From: [Haemophilus] felis
GTDB lineage: Bacteria; Pseudomonadota; Gammaproteobacteria; Enterobacterales; Pasteurellaceae
DNA: 58,644 nucleotides
Assembly: GCA_002015125.1 (NCBI GenBank)
Contig: MUYB01000028.1
Coordinates: 1-58,644, forward strand
Reading direction: 5' to 3'
The notes under the pieces were generated by a model that did no database searches, was not told the origin of the DNA, and worked only from the letters and a program-made list of their open reading frames with translations. Below are positions 1 to 10,067 of the stretch, piece by piece. The position numbers and the translations under genes are program-made. How positions within the stretch are numbered: the first letter of the stretch is position 1; the number at the start of each line of letters is the position of its first letter.

Positions 1-14
1 TTTGTCCATTACAC

Positions 15-83
15 CTAAAAAATGAAAATACAGAAGGGCCAGTAGGGACAAAACGCAGGTGTCTGCACAAAGACTCCACGCAT
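15..83 (-). CDS. Possible 22-residue ORF, aromatic and Cys-rich
   Basis: A short ATG-to-TAG reading frame of 22 codons lies beyond the terminator of the secretion operon. The peptide is rich in Phe, Cys, Pro and Trp (it includes PYWPFCIF). There is no clear ribosome-binding site and no recognised family. It may be noise, the edge of a repeated intergenic element, or a leader peptide for something left of the window. Nothing else is visible in bases 1-115. Confidence 0.15.
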   Translation of the reverse strand: MRGVFVQTPAFCPYWPFCIFIF

Positions 84-115
84 TGTTCAATAGGATTGAA
101 GGATTTTTTGAAGTT

Positions 116-142
116 GAAAGCACGTTATAACGTGCTTTCTTA
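116..142 (-). terminator. Rho-independent terminator of the type I secretion operon
   Basis: A perfect inverted repeat with 10-bp arms (116-125 and 130-139) and a TTATAA centre lies just downstream of the hlyD-type stop codon. Its tails are only moderately T-rich, so it could work in either direction. Confidence 0.7.
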
Positions 143-144
143 GT

Positions 145-1590
145 TTAACGCTCTTGCAGCGCCTGTTTTAAACGCGTGATTGGTTTCACTAAATATTGGA
201 AGACGGTTTTTTGCCCAGTGCGAATATCCACGGTGGCGGTCATTCCCGGTGTAATTTCCAATTTACGCCCTGTTTTATCGGTGATGTTATTGGTGGTGGT
301 TTCCACTAAAACACGATAATAAGCCTGATCAGGGTTTAATTTTAATGCGCTGGCTCGACGATCATCTTGCAAGGTGTCTGGACTGATTAGCGTTACCACG
401 CCCTCAATTCCACCATAAATCGCGTAATCATAAGCACTCACTTTCACAATAGCTTCTTGCCCAGTGCGAATAAATGCCACGTCTTTCGGGCTGATATAGG
501 CTTGTACAATGAGTTTGTCGTCTAAAGGCACGATTTCTAAAATATCTTGCCCAGCTTGGATTACCCCCCCCACGGTGTTAATGCGAATGTTTTTAACGAT
601 GCCACGCAAAGGCGCTCTTAAGCGAGAACGCTCTACGGGATCTGCACGCACAATCATATTTTCACGGGCTTGAGCTAATTCTGATTCCATTTGCACTAAT
701 TCACTGTTCGCATCTGCGGTATATTTATTTTTACGCTCAGTGATTTGTTGGGCTAAATCAGAAGATTGGCGTTGCATTCTCAATAGCTCAATTTCCGATA
801 CAACTCCTCTTGCAACCATTGGTTTTGTGATAGAAATTTCACGATCCAACAACAGCTTACTTTCTGTTAAACCACGAATGGTATCGTTAATGCTACGTTG
901 ACGTGCTTGATAAGCTGCGGTTTCGCGCTCTTTAACCTCATCGGGAATATCTTCAGGAAATTTTAACGGCGTGTCATAAGCCTCGGCTTGTAAACGTGCC
1001 ACGATAGCTTGCAAGTTGTTTACTTTCACCTGACTTTCACGCAAGAAACCAGCACTTCGGGTATCGTCGAGAAGCAACAGCACTTGTCCTTTCTCCACAA
1101 TATCCCCTTCTTTCACTTTCATTTCTTGCAAAATACCAGGATCTAAACTTTGCACCACTTGATCACGACTGCTTGGAATAACACTTCCTTGCCCACGAGT
1201 CACTTCCTCAAGAGGACTGTTATATGCCCAAATGACAAACACAACACAAAAAATTGCCATTAAAATCACCACAGAAAAAATCCCTGTATGTCTCTCTGCT
1301 TGTAATGCTGCGTGTAGATCATTTAACAGTTTCAAATCTTCTTTATTGACGATTTCTTTTTGCGCATTTTCAGCAACTGGCGATTGTTTGTTAGTTAGTT
1401 TCATCACCTTAATACGCACAGAATTCCATACCAACAAAGAAATTTCGATGACTTTCGCAACTATTGCATTTTTTGCTAATGTTTTTGTCTCTGTTTGAGT
1501 ATTGGCTTCTGGGCTTTTTGGTTGACTTTGTTTTTCCTCCACCTGCGGATTAGCTTCAGGTGGAATATTATGTTTTTTTTGATTTTTCAT
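145..1590 (-). CDS. HlyD-family type I secretion periplasmic adaptor (LapC-like)
   Basis: Membrane-fusion protein of a type I secretion system. It links the inner-membrane ABC exporter to the TolC-like outer-membrane channel. The 481-residue product has a long polar N-terminal cytoplasmic segment, one membrane span near residues 103-125, a lipoyl/coiled-coil hairpin region (about 150-310) and a C-terminal barrel domain ending in the HlyD signature around residues 330-355. It is the last gene of a three-gene operon, about 50 bp after the ABC gene. Two homopolymers stand out. One is A8 in codons 4-7 (1573-1580 on the plus strand). The other is G8 at 564-571, coding for the conserved Val-Gly-Gly-Val of the HlyD signature, where slippage would truncate the protein. 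The family is secure; the exported substrate is unknown and not in the window. Confidence 0.93.
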   Translation of the reverse strand: MKNQKKHNIPPEANPQVEEKQSQPKSPEANTQTETKTLAKNAIVAKVIEISLLVWNSVRIKVMKLTNKQSPVAENAQKEIVNKEDLKLLNDLHAALQAERHTGIFSVVILMAIFCVVFVIWAYNSPLEEVTRGQGSVIPSSRDQVVQSLDPGILQEMKVKEGDIVEKGQVLLLLDDTRSAGFLRESQVKVNNLQAIVARLQAEAYDTPLKFPEDIPDEVKERETAAYQARQRSINDTIRGLTESKLLLDREISITKPMVARGVVSEIELLRMQRQSSDLAQQITERKNKYTADANSELVQMESELAQARENMIVRADPVERSRLRAPLRGIVKNIRINTVGGVIQAGQDILEIVPLDDKLIVQAYISPKDVAFIRTGQEAIVKVSAYDYAIYGGIEGVVTLISPDTLQDDRRASALKLNPDQAYYRVLVETTTNNITDKTGRKLEITPGMTATVDIRTGQKTVFQYLVKPITRLKQALQER

Positions 1591-1639
1591 CGGTTTTCTT
1601 TCCGCTTAACAATCATGCCTTCTGCTCTGAGGTTGACTG

Positions 1640-3790
1640 TTAGTTAGGTTGTTGCTTTTCCTCAGGCGCAGTTTGATCTTCGCCATTCAAACGTTTTAAC
1701 ACCGCATCTCTTGGTCCATCCATGACTATTTGACCATTATCGATCACCACAATGCGATCCACTAATTTCAACACTTGTGGACGATGGGTCACCACAATCA
1801 TAGTGCGGTTTTGACACCAGTTTGCTAAAGCATTTAACACTTGATTTTCAGAGGCTTGGTCTAAGCTTGCGGTTGGCTCATCCAATAACACCACTCTTGG
1901 ATCTTTCAAGGTCATTCTCGCTAGCGCCACCAATTGTTTTTGACCGCCGGATAAGCCCATTCCGTTTTCACCTAAAGGCATATCTAATCCTCGAGGATGT
2001 CCTTGAATAATGCGTTCTAAACCGAAACGTTGTAAGGCCGCGAGCAATTGTTGATCACTAGAAAAACCATCACTGCGAGCCATATCTAAATTTTCACGCA
2101 AAGAGCCTAAAAAGAGGCGTGGTGACTGGCTAAATAGCGTTACTTGATTTCTCAAATAATTTGGATCCAACTGACGCAAATCTACATTATCAAGGGTGAC
2201 ATTTCCTTGCGTTGGCTCATATAGCCCCGAAGCAAGATTCAGAAAAGTAGTTTTACCACTACCGATTCGTCCTAAAATTGCCACTTTTTCATTTGGTCGG
2301 ATCACAAGATTCGCATTGGACAACACTGGCTGACCCTCTTTTCCGTACTGAAAATGCACATTATTAAAGGAAATTTGCCCTTGCACCGTATCCAAAGTGA
2401 CATAATTGCGATCAGGCAAGCGATCAATAGGGCGATCAACGATAGCATTCACGCCTTGTAAAGCAAGACGAGCCTGCTGAAAACGAGTGGCAAGACCTGC
2501 AATTTGCGCCAACGGTGACAACGCTCGCCCTGACAAAATCACACAGGCAATCAACGCCCCCATGGTAATACGATCGCCCTCCACTTGACTGTGAATTAGG
2601 TAAGTACCCAACAGCACAAGAAAAACAGTATTAAGTTGTTGCATCGCAACCGAAAAATTCACGATAAAACCACTTAAATCTTTCACTTTAATTTGTGAAG
2701 CTGAAGTTTTGGCGGTGTACATATCCCAGCGGTGTTGCGCCCAGTTGGTGGCGTTATTGGCTTTCAGTGTTTCAATCCCTTCAATGGCTTCCACCACCAA
2801 ACCCTGACGCTGTGAACTTTCACGCATAGATTCGTTCATATAACGAGCAATACGAGGTTGCACAAGGAAACCGACCAAAATCACTAGCGGAATTAAAATC
2901 AATGGCACAATGGCCAATTTACCGCCAATCATACTGATCACAAACACGAACAACAGCAAGAAAGGCAAGTCCACCAATACCAACAAGCTGGCACTGGTCA
3001 TAAATTCACGCACGGATTCAAAATCACGTAAGTTGTTGGCATAAGATCCTGATGACACTGGTTTATCCACTAAACGCAAGGACATTACGCGTCTAAACAA
3101 GGCGGAACTGATAATTAAATCTGCTTTTTTCCCTGCGATGTCCGTTAAATGGCTGCGGATGAGTTTCGCTACAAATTCAAAACTAATGGCTAGAACCACA
3201 CCAATACTCAGCACCCAAAGCGTGTCATAACTCTTGTTTGGGATCACTCGGTCATATACGTTCATCACATACAACGAACTCACCAACGCAAGAAAGTTAA
3301 TCAAAAAGGTGGCGATAACCACTTGGAAATAATAAGGTTTGAAACGCCAAATCACTTTCCAAAACCAAGCTTTGGGCAAATGATATTCAGGCAATTCTGA
3401 ACGCACATCTGCGGCAACTTTTTGCTTAATAAACCAGCAAAAGCCGTAATAAATCTGTTCTAATTCATATTCCGTTAAGGCTTTCGTTAAACCATCGGTT
3501 TGGCGCAAATAATAAGTACGTTTAGCGCCGACGCCCTCAATTTTGGTCACAACAGCCGCTTGCTCATCATTCAAAAAGAGCACAAGAGGAACAGAAAGTG
3601 AGGGAATATCTTTTAGAGGACGTTTGGAAATGCTGTTTTCAAATCCATAAGTGCGGAGAACTTCAACGAGAGATTGGAAATTAATGCGTTGTCGGTTATC
3701 CCGCACTGTTTGCGCTGTGAGCGCTTCTTTAGCCACTGGCGACCCTAAAATTTGGGTCGCCAAGGCTAAGTGATCAATGACACTTTCCAT
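1640..3790 (-). CDS. Type I secretion ABC exporter with C39-like domain (LapB-type)
   Basis: Inner-membrane ATP-driven exporter of a type I secretion system, 716 residues. An N-terminal C39-like domain (about 1-130) has no Cys in the place expected for a peptidase, so it probably binds rather than cleaves the substrate, as in HlyB and LapB. A six-helix membrane domain (about 150-440) follows. The nucleotide-binding domain has Walker A GRIGSGKTT, signature LSGGQKQ, Walker B VVLLDEPTASLD and H-loop VVTHRP. The start lies 2 bp after the TolC-like gene's stop, which implies co-transcription. A linked TolC gene and this type of exporter are typical of systems secreting giant repeat adhesins (LapA, BapA type) rather than pore-forming RTX toxins. 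The adhesin link is inference. Confidence 0.93.
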   Translation of the reverse strand: MESVIDHLALATQILGSPVAKEALTAQTVRDNRQRINFQSLVEVLRTYGFENSISKRPLKDIPSLSVPLVLFLNDEQAAVVTKIEGVGAKRTYYLRQTDGLTKALTEYELEQIYYGFCWFIKQKVAADVRSELPEYHLPKAWFWKVIWRFKPYYFQVVIATFLINFLALVSSLYVMNVYDRVIPNKSYDTLWVLSIGVVLAISFEFVAKLIRSHLTDIAGKKADLIISSALFRRVMSLRLVDKPVSSGSYANNLRDFESVREFMTSASLLVLVDLPFLLLFVFVISMIGGKLAIVPLILIPLVILVGFLVQPRIARYMNESMRESSQRQGLVVEAIEGIETLKANNATNWAQHRWDMYTAKTSASQIKVKDLSGFIVNFSVAMQQLNTVFLVLLGTYLIHSQVEGDRITMGALIACVILSGRALSPLAQIAGLATRFQQARLALQGVNAIVDRPIDRLPDRNYVTLDTVQGQISFNNVHFQYGKEGQPVLSNANLVIRPNEKVAILGRIGSGKTTFLNLASGLYEPTQGNVTLDNVDLRQLDPNYLRNQVTLFSQSPRLFLGSLRENLDMARSDGFSSDQQLLAALQRFGLERIIQGHPRGLDMPLGENGMGLSGGQKQLVALARMTLKDPRVVLLDEPTASLDQASENQVLNALANWCQNRTMIVVTHRPQVLKLVDRIVVIDNGQIVMDGPRDAVLKRLNGEDQTAPEEKQQPN

Positions 3791-3792
3791 AA

Positions 3793-5067
3793 TTATTTGA
3801 GATTAAGATTGACTTTGGTTACACCTGCCCAATCCGCAATCTTGGTTTGAGCTACAAGATAATTTAATGCGGCATCGCGGTAATCATTTCTTGCATTAAT
3901 TTCTGCCACTTGAACTTCGGATAATTCACGATAAGCATTTAACAAATCAAGCAAGGAACTATGCCCAACTTTAAATTGCAAAGCCTTACTTTCCACCACT
4001 TTTTTGTGAGTGCCTAATTGTTTTTGCGCCACAGAAATACGTTTTCTATTTTGTTTCATATCAATGGTAGAACTTCGTGCTTGTTCTTCTAACTCAAGTA
4101 AAATTTCTTGCAATTTAGCTTGCGAGGCAATTTCTGTTGCTCTGTTTTGATCAACCGTATGAGCACCTGACATATCAAAAACATTCCAGCTCATATTCAG
4201 GCCAACATAATAACCACCTTGTTTATAAAGATTTCCCTCTAAATTAACACGAGGTAAGCGATTTGCTTTTGCTACTTTAATATTGGCTTTCGCACTATCC
4301 AATTCTTTTTGTTGTGCCAAATAAGTTGGGTTTTGCATTAAGTTCGTATTGTGGTAACGCTTAATAAATGCATCAGTATCTTCTTGAATAAATGGATCTA
4401 CTAAATCTGCTTCAGTAACAGGTGTTTTGCTATAACGACTTAATTGACTTAAGGTTAACTGTAATAAGCGTTGATGATATTCAAGAGTTGATTCAACTTG
4501 GAATAAACGCGACTCTGCTTCAGTAATTTCAAATTGACGACCTTCATCATATTCCGTAATCAACTTAAGATCTTTCAAGGTTCTTTGGTGTCTAGCGATA
4601 CTTTCTTTATAAATCGCGATATTTTCTTTTGCTCTTAAAGCAACAAGATACAAATTACCAATGGTTTTACCAATTTGATCACGAGTTTCATCACGTTTAT
4701 GTGAGAAATATCCTTCTTTATGAGTATCGCGTTCTACCGCCGCTTGAATCCCTCCCCAAGCAAATAAATTGACTTGAGCTTGAAGACTTGGGTTTGATTT
4801 ATTATGTTCGGTAACGCCATCTTTATTATTTTTCTGGGTAAAAACGTGCGTATTATTTAACGAAAGTACAGGATAGTGGCCTGCTTTAGAGATATTTTTT
4901 TGCGCTTCCGCCACATTAATATTGGCATTAGCTTCCAAAATACGAGGATCGGAATTTAACGCATAGCGAAGAATGCTTTTTAGATCATTGCTTTGCGCCA
5001 TACTCAATGGAGAGGCTAAAGTAGTAGCCAACAAGCAGAACGAACTTAGTAATTTAAATTTATTCAT
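3793..5067 (-). CDS. TolC-family outer-membrane channel (LapE-like)
   Basis: Outer-membrane efflux channel of 424 residues, first gene of the type I secretion operon. A signal peptide (positively charged MNKFK start, cleavage near residue 24 at SMAQ) precedes the repeated helical regions of the outer-membrane-factor fold, with typical segments such as SDPRILEANANINVAEAQ and a second half starting near residue 245. The ATG is preceded by AAGGG at 7-bp spacing. The protein is dedicated by position to the LapB/LapC-type pair downstream, so it is probably not the general TolC of the cell. Family assignment is solid; the LapE-like label follows from operon structure. Confidence 0.9.
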   Translation of the reverse strand: MNKFKLLSSFCLLATTLASPLSMAQSNDLKSILRYALNSDPRILEANANINVAEAQKNISKAGHYPVLSLNNTHVFTQKNNKDGVTEHNKSNPSLQAQVNLFAWGGIQAAVERDTHKEGYFSHKRDETRDQIGKTIGNLYLVALRAKENIAIYKESIARHQRTLKDLKLITEYDEGRQFEITEAESRLFQVESTLEYHQRLLQLTLSQLSRYSKTPVTEADLVDPFIQEDTDAFIKRYHNTNLMQNPTYLAQQKELDSAKANIKVAKANRLPRVNLEGNLYKQGGYYVGLNMSWNVFDMSGAHTVDQNRATEIASQAKLQEILLELEEQARSSTIDMKQNRKRISVAQKQLGTHKKVVESKALQFKVGHSSLLDLLNAYRELSEVQVAEINARNDYRDAALNYLVAQTKIADWAGVTKVNLNLK

Positions 5068-5189
5068 ACAAAAACCCTTATAAATAGAAAAAATTTAATG
5101 ATTAAGACACTAACATATTCATGATATGAGAACTCTAGTGTAGAAACAACTAAAATCTTTAGCTTATGTCAATATAAAATGCAGTGAAT

Positions 5190-7787
5190 TTATAACTTTT
5201 CACTCCATTTTCCGTCAGTATAATGCACCACCCATTTCGTGGCTTTGCCATTTTTCTCCGAAGTAACATATTGACGTTTTTCTTTACGACTAAAACGAAC
5301 AATAGCGTCATTTCCTTCAGGATCTTGTTGTGGTGCGTCCGCTAAATAGTGTAATTTTTCAGGTAAACGATCACGATATAACGCCAACTCTGCCACTTTC
5401 GGGGCGCGAGTTTCTCGTGATTTCGGGAAGTTGTGCGCGGACATAAACACACCGCTGGCGCCATCGCGTAACACAAAATAGGCGTCGGATTTTTCGCATT
5501 TCAATTCTGGGAAATGGGTCGGCTCTTCTTTCGGCGGCGCTACTTCGCCATTTTTCAAAATCTTACGTGTGTTATCACAAGCGGTGCAGCCCATATATTT
5601 GCCGAAACGTCCAAGTTTTAAGTGCATATCGGCGCCGCATTTATCGCATTCCACAATCGGACCATCGTAGCCTTTAATTTTAAAACTCCCCTGTTCCAAC
5701 ATATAACCATCGCAATTTGGATTGTTCCCACAAATATGAATTTTACGTTGTGGATCAATCACATAGCTATCCATTGCAGTGGCACATTTTGGACAACGCT
5801 TGCGTTCCATCAAGGCTTTGGTTTCAGATTCTTCATCTAAAACATTTAATAATTCCGCTTCAGGAATCAAATTCATCGTAGTTTTGCAGCGTTCTTTCGG
5901 TGCTAAAGCATAGCCTGAACAGCCTAAAAATACGCCCGTGCTGGCGGTGCGAATTGCCATCTTGCGTGAACAAGTTGGACAAGCAATATCCGTTTCCACC
6001 AAACTATTTGGCTTCATTCCGCCTTCAAGTTCATTTAATTCCGCTTGCGTGAGTTTGTAAGAAAAATCCGCAAAAAATTGGTTTAACTCTTGTTTCCAAT
6101 TTTTTTCACCCTTGGCGATTTGATCCAGCACATCTTCCATATCCGCAGTGAAATCATAATTCATCAAGTTAGAAAAAGATTGGTTTAAGCGATCCGTAAC
6201 GATCTCGCCCATTTTCTCTGCATAAAAACGGCGATTTTCAACGCGTACATAACCGCGTTCTTGAATGGTGGAAATAATTGCCGCATAGGTGGACGGACGA
6301 CCAATGCCGCGTTTTTCCAATTCTTTCACCAAGGCTGCTTCGCTAAAACGCGCAGGTGGTTTGGTGAAATGTTGCTGTGGCGCCACCGTAATCAGTGATA
6401 ACTTATCGTTAGCAGCCACATTGGGTAACACCTGATCTTCTGCGGTTTTACCCAGTGGCAACACTTTCGTCCAACCGTCAAAACGCAAAATGCGCCCTTT
6501 GGTTTTTAATTCGTACTCCCCTGCTCTCACCGTTAAAGTAGTGCTGTCATATTGCGCTGCTGGCATTTGGCACGCGACAAACTGCGCCCAAATCAACTCA
6601 TACAAACGCACGGCATCTTTTTCCATGCCTGCCAAATCACCACTCAACATATTCACATCAGAAGGACGAATAGCTTCGTGGGCTTCTTGCGCATTTTCTT
6701 TACTAGAATAAAAATTCGGTTTTTCGGGCAAATAATCCTTGCCATAACGCTGTTCAATATAACCACGCACCATTTTCAAGGCATCTTGGCTTAAATTGGT
6801 GGAATCCGTACGCATATAAGTAATATAACCAGCTTCGTACAATCGCTGTGCCAGCATCATCGTTTTTTTCACGCCAAATCCCAAACGAGTACTAGCAGAT
6901 TGTTGCAGAGTGGAAGTAATAAACGGTGCTTTCGCACGAGAACTGGTTGGCTTAGTTTCCAATTCAGAGACTACATACTCCGCTTGCTGTAAAAAATCCA
7001 CCGCTTGCTGTGCTTGTGCAGCGTTATGTGCATTAAATTTTTTGCCCTGATATTGAGTTAACTCAAGCTGAATGCGTTGCTGTGCAGCGTTCGCCGTTGC
7101 AACAGCGATTTCCCAATATTCCTCAGGTTGAAATGCTTTGATTTCACGCTCACGCTCCACCAACAATTTCACTGCCACCGACTGCACACGCCCAGCAGAC
7201 AAGCCACGAGCCACTTTTTTCCACAGCAACGGCGACACCATAAAGCCCACAACACGATCTAAAAAACGGCGCGTTTGTTGTGCATTTACACGATCTAAAT
7301 TCAATTGTTCTGGTTTTTCAAAGGCTTGCTTAATGGCATTTTTGGTAATTTCATTAAACACCACACGGCTAAAACGGCTATCGCCGCCGCCGATAACCTC
7401 ACGCAAATGCCACGCAATCGCCTCCCCTTCTCTATCCAAGTCGGTAGCGAGATAAATATGATCTGCTTTTTTCGCTAAGGATTTCAGTTCCGCCACGACT
7501 TTTTCTTTGCCTGGCAAAATTTGATAGTTGGCTTGCCAATGATGATAAGGATCTACGCCCATTCGCTTCACTAAAGCACTGCGTTCTTTCTCTTGTTTTA
7601 AGGCAGCTTTTTCCTCCGCACTCAACCCTTTTGTCGAAGCAGGCTTTGCCTTTTCTGCGGCGACGGCGCCAGTGGGTAAATCACGGATATGCCCTACACT
7701 GGATTTCACCACATAGTTGCTGCCGAGATATTTATTAATCGTTTTCGCTTTGGCAGGGGACTCCACAATAACCAAGGATTTGCTCAT
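5190..7787 (-). CDS. topA: DNA topoisomerase I
   Basis: Type IA topoisomerase that relaxes negative supercoils, 865 residues, like E. coli TopA. The N-terminal Toprim domain contains [10 protein letters not shown] (residues 8-17) and the acidic TDLDREGE. The catalytic tyrosine is Y324 within [13 protein letters not shown]. The C-terminal half carries three Cys-rich zinc-ribbon modules (CPTC...C, CPKC...C, CDKC...CTAC) and a basic tail. It has its own promoter (TTGACC-17-ATATTG complement at 7831-7859) and is transcribed alone, with tyrR upstream on the same strand. Nothing is unusual in the protein. Confidence 0.98.
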   Translation of the reverse strand: MSKSLVIVESPAKAKTINKYLGSNYVVKSSVGHIRDLPTGAVAAEKAKPASTKGLSAEEKAALKQEKERSALVKRMGVDPYHHWQANYQILPGKEKVVAELKSLAKKADHIYLATDLDREGEAIAWHLREVIGGGDSRFSRVVFNEITKNAIKQAFEKPEQLNLDRVNAQQTRRFLDRVVGFMVSPLLWKKVARGLSAGRVQSVAVKLLVEREREIKAFQPEEYWEIAVATANAAQQRIQLELTQYQGKKFNAHNAAQAQQAVDFLQQAEYVVSELETKPTSSRAKAPFITSTLQQSASTRLGFGVKKTMMLAQRLYEAGYITYMRTDSTNLSQDALKMVRGYIEQRYGKDYLPEKPNFYSSKENAQEAHEAIRPSDVNMLSGDLAGMEKDAVRLYELIWAQFVACQMPAAQYDSTTLTVRAGEYELKTKGRILRFDGWTKVLPLGKTAEDQVLPNVAANDKLSLITVAPQQHFTKPPARFSEAALVKELEKRGIGRPSTYAAIISTIQERGYVRVENRRFYAEKMGEIVTDRLNQSFSNLMNYDFTADMEDVLDQIAKGEKNWKQELNQFFADFSYKLTQAELNELEGGMKPNSLVETDIACPTCSRKMAIRTASTGVFLGCSGYALAPKERCKTTMNLIPEAELLNVLDEESETKALMERKRCPKCATAMDSYVIDPQRKIHICGNNPNCDGYMLEQGSFKIKGYDGPIVECDKCGADMHLKLGRFGKYMGCTACDNTRKILKNGEVAPPKEEPTHFPELKCEKSDAYFVLRDGASGVFMSAHNFPKSRETRAPKVAELALYRDRLPEKLHYLADAPQQDPEGNDAIVRFSRKEKRQYVTSEKNGKATKWVVHYTDGKWSEKL

Positions 7788-7830
7788 TGAATTACCTAAA
7801 TTTGCTTAAATGAATAGAAAAAATGGCGCT

Positions 7831-7859
7831 ATATTGCGCACTATCAGAGTGCAGGTCAA
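7831..7859 (-). promoter_or_regulatory. topA promoter with inverted repeat in the spacer
   Basis: Minus-strand -35 TTGACC (7854-7859) and -10 CAATAT (7831-7836) are separated by 17 bp. The spacer holds an inverted repeat GCACT-N5-AGTGC (7838-7852). The repeat sits where supercoil-sensitive extrusion or a repressor could act on topA. The promoter match is good; the role of the repeat is speculative. Confidence 0.5.
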
Positions 7860-7934
7860 CATTTTTTTCGTAAAGATAGTGTAAATGTGTAAATAAAATA
7901 CCACTTTTAAAACAACAAAGCGGCATTCATTCGC

Positions 7935-8888
7935 TTATTTGCCAATATTATATTGACGCAATTTATTGGCGATTGCGGTGTGAGATACGCCTAATCGAGT
8001 GGCTAATTTGCGCGTACTTGGATATTTTTCGTAGAACTTGCGTAAAACCGTGGCTTCAAAACGCGACATAATTTGCTCTAGGGTTTCTCCCTCAAATTCG
8101 TCCAAGGATTTCGGCATCAGATCCATTTCCGTTAAATTCAAATCATTAATGGATAAACTATTTTTCTCCATTAAGGAACAGGCACGGTATAAGGCGTTAT
8201 AAAGTTCGCGCACATTTCCACTCCATGGATAATTTTGCAAATACGCCATAAATTCCCCATCAAACGGAGGCGGTTCAATATGTAAAGTGTGGCTAATTTG
8301 TTGTAAGAAATGTTGCACAAGATCAGGCAAATCTTCTTTGCGTTCACGCAACGGCGGTAAAGTCAAACTCAACACATTCAAACGATGAAATAGATCACTG
8401 CGCATTTTGCCTTGATCCACATAATGTTGCAGCGGAATTTGCGATGTGCAAATTACTCGCACATTGGCGTAATTACCTTGCTCATCACCAACTCGACGAA
8501 ATGTACCGTCGGTGAGAAAACGCAACAATTTTGCTTGTAGCGCCAAAGAAAGTTCGGCGATGCTGTCCAACAACACAGTGCCACCATCTGCAGACTCAAA
8601 AAAACCAATAGCGGTTTTGCCATTTTCGCTACGCCCAAACATTTCACTTTCCGCGTGTTCGCTAGGCAAACCAGCACAGTTAATGGCAATAAATTTATGG
8701 GCGCGGCGAGGACTAGAATTATGGCAAGCTTTGGCAATGAGATCTTTACCCGTGCCCGTTTCACCCTGAATGAGCAAAGGCGCATCACTTTGACAAAATT
8801 TCAACGCCTGCGTAATTAAATTGCGCATTTTCGGGCTGTGCGCCACAATCTCCGGACTGTCTAAGTTAATCTCTTTTTCTTGCCACAT
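7935..8888 (-). CDS. tyrR: Transcriptional regulator TyrR, short form
   Basis: Aromatic amino-acid-responsive regulator, 317 residues. It consists only of a sigma54-type AAA+ domain (Walker A GETGTGKD at 42-49; Walker B-like GGTVLLDSI) and a C-terminal helix-turn-helix (TRKLATRLGVSHTAIANKLRQY). The N-terminal ACT and PAS domains of E. coli TyrR (513 residues) are missing, as is the GAFTGA loop used to contact sigma54. This matches the short TyrR known in H. influenzae, which can repress but not activate. It is expected to bind TYR boxes in the presence of ATP and tyrosine. A 147-bp gap separates it from topA. Confidence 0.93.
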   Translation of the reverse strand: MWQEKEINLDSPEIVAHSPKMRNLITQALKFCQSDAPLLIQGETGTGKDLIAKACHNSSPRRAHKFIAINCAGLPSEHAESEMFGRSENGKTAIGFFESADGGTVLLDSIAELSLALQAKLLRFLTDGTFRRVGDEQGNYANVRVICTSQIPLQHYVDQGKMRSDLFHRLNVLSLTLPPLRERKEDLPDLVQHFLQQISHTLHIEPPPFDGEFMAYLQNYPWSGNVRELYNALYRACSLMEKNSLSINDLNLTEMDLMPKSLDEFEGETLEQIMSRFEATVLRKFYEKYPSTRKLATRLGVSHTAIANKLRQYNIGK

Positions 8889-8963
8889 TTTCTCACCTCA
8901 TTTTGGCTTAAAACCGCAAAATCATAACACCAAAGAAAAGAAAACTGAACAGGAACGGAAAGA

Positions 8964-10052
8964 TTATTTTACACCACTCAAATCAGGCACTTTCTTTTTT
9001 AAGGATTGCAAAATGGTCTGTTTTAATGAACTTAATAAATGTTGTTGAATATGGGAAAGTCGCGGTTTTTCATCGGCGCTAAACACAATGGGACGACAAA
9101 ATTCCATGGCTCTTAAACCTAAACGTGCAGTGAGCAAGCCTGCCCCCATACCTTGTGCCACTCGCGCAGACAATTTCGCCGTAAGATCTTGCGAAAGCCA
9201 ATCAAAACTCATTTCTTGTACCACCTCGCTGGCGCCAGCGAATGCCAAGTTGATCAACACCATTCTAAATAGGCGTAATCGACTCCAATAACCCAGCTCC
9301 ACTTGATAAATATGTGCGATCTGATTGAGCAAGCGAATATTCCGCCAAGCTAAAAAAAGCATATCCACCAAGGCTAAAGGACTCACCGCAATCACTACCG
9401 CCGCTTGCGCTGCATGTTGGCTGATTAATTTTTGCGCTTGTTTATCTCTTGATTGCAACACATACTGACTAAACAAATAGGTGATTTCCTGCGCGCTATA
9501 GCCCGAATCTAAACGCTGTTTCCATTGTTGGTAATTCGGATCATCCTCTGACAACTTCATAATTTGTGCGACTTTTTGACAAAAATCTTTGGCTTCTTGT
9601 TGATGTAATGCGCTACCTGCCACATCAAATCCGGTGGTTTTTGCGGATAAAAATAATTGGCTATGTTGTTGTAGATCTTGGCGATTTTTCAGTTTGCGTA
9701 AATAAATCAACTCTTTGCATAGCGCCACCGCGCCCACCAGCACAAACACGCAAGCAGCAAGGGCAAAACTTAACGCAATCCATTGATTTTGCTGCCAACT
9801 TTGAATGAGCCAATGCACCGTCTGCGCCACGCAAGCACACAAAAATAGCCCTAGCGCCAGCACTATGCCTTTTTTAAACCAACTCAATTTAGGTTGTAAC
9901 ACAGGTTCTAACGCTGGCGCCTCTTCTGTTTTAGTTGCCGCTAAATCAACTTCAATATCTTCTATCTCTTGTGCGGAAAAAACACGCTTAGGTTGTAACT
10001 TCTGTTCCTCATTTTGCGTGGTTTCCCCCTCAAAAAATTGTTTTTCTTTCAT
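8964..10052 (-). CDS. ycjF: YcjF/DUF697-family inner-membrane protein
   Basis: Membrane protein of the YcjF family (362 residues), unknown biochemical role. It is always paired with the P-loop protein YcjX, and in enterobacteria both belong to an envelope-stress operon. An acidic cytoplasmic N-terminus (1-65) is followed by two membrane spans (about 66-90 and 95-120) and a C-terminal domain with a further hydrophobic stretch (AVVIAVSPLALVDMLFLAW). I place the start at the ATG at 10052, preceded by GGGGAAAG, rather than the GTG 15 bp upstream, which would contain that ribosome-binding site. The ycjX stop lies about 15 bp upstream, so the two are co-transcribed. Confidence 0.88.
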   Translation of the reverse strand: MKEKQFFEGETTQNEEQKLQPKRVFSAQEIEDIEVDLAATKTEEAPALEPVLQPKLSWFKKGIVLALGLFLCACVAQTVHWLIQSWQQNQWIALSFALAACVFVLVGAVALCKELIYLRKLKNRQDLQQHSQLFLSAKTTGFDVAGSALHQQEAKDFCQKVAQIMKLSEDDPNYQQWKQRLDSGYSAQEITYLFSQYVLQSRDKQAQKLISQHAAQAAVVIAVSPLALVDMLFLAWRNIRLLNQIAHIYQVELGYWSRLRLFRMVLINLAFAGASEVVQEMSFDWLSQDLTAKLSARVAQGMGAGLLTARLGLRAMEFCRPIVFSADEKPRLSHIQQHLLSSLKQTILQSLKKKVPDLSGVK

Positions 10053-10067
10053 TGTATCTTTCCCCAC

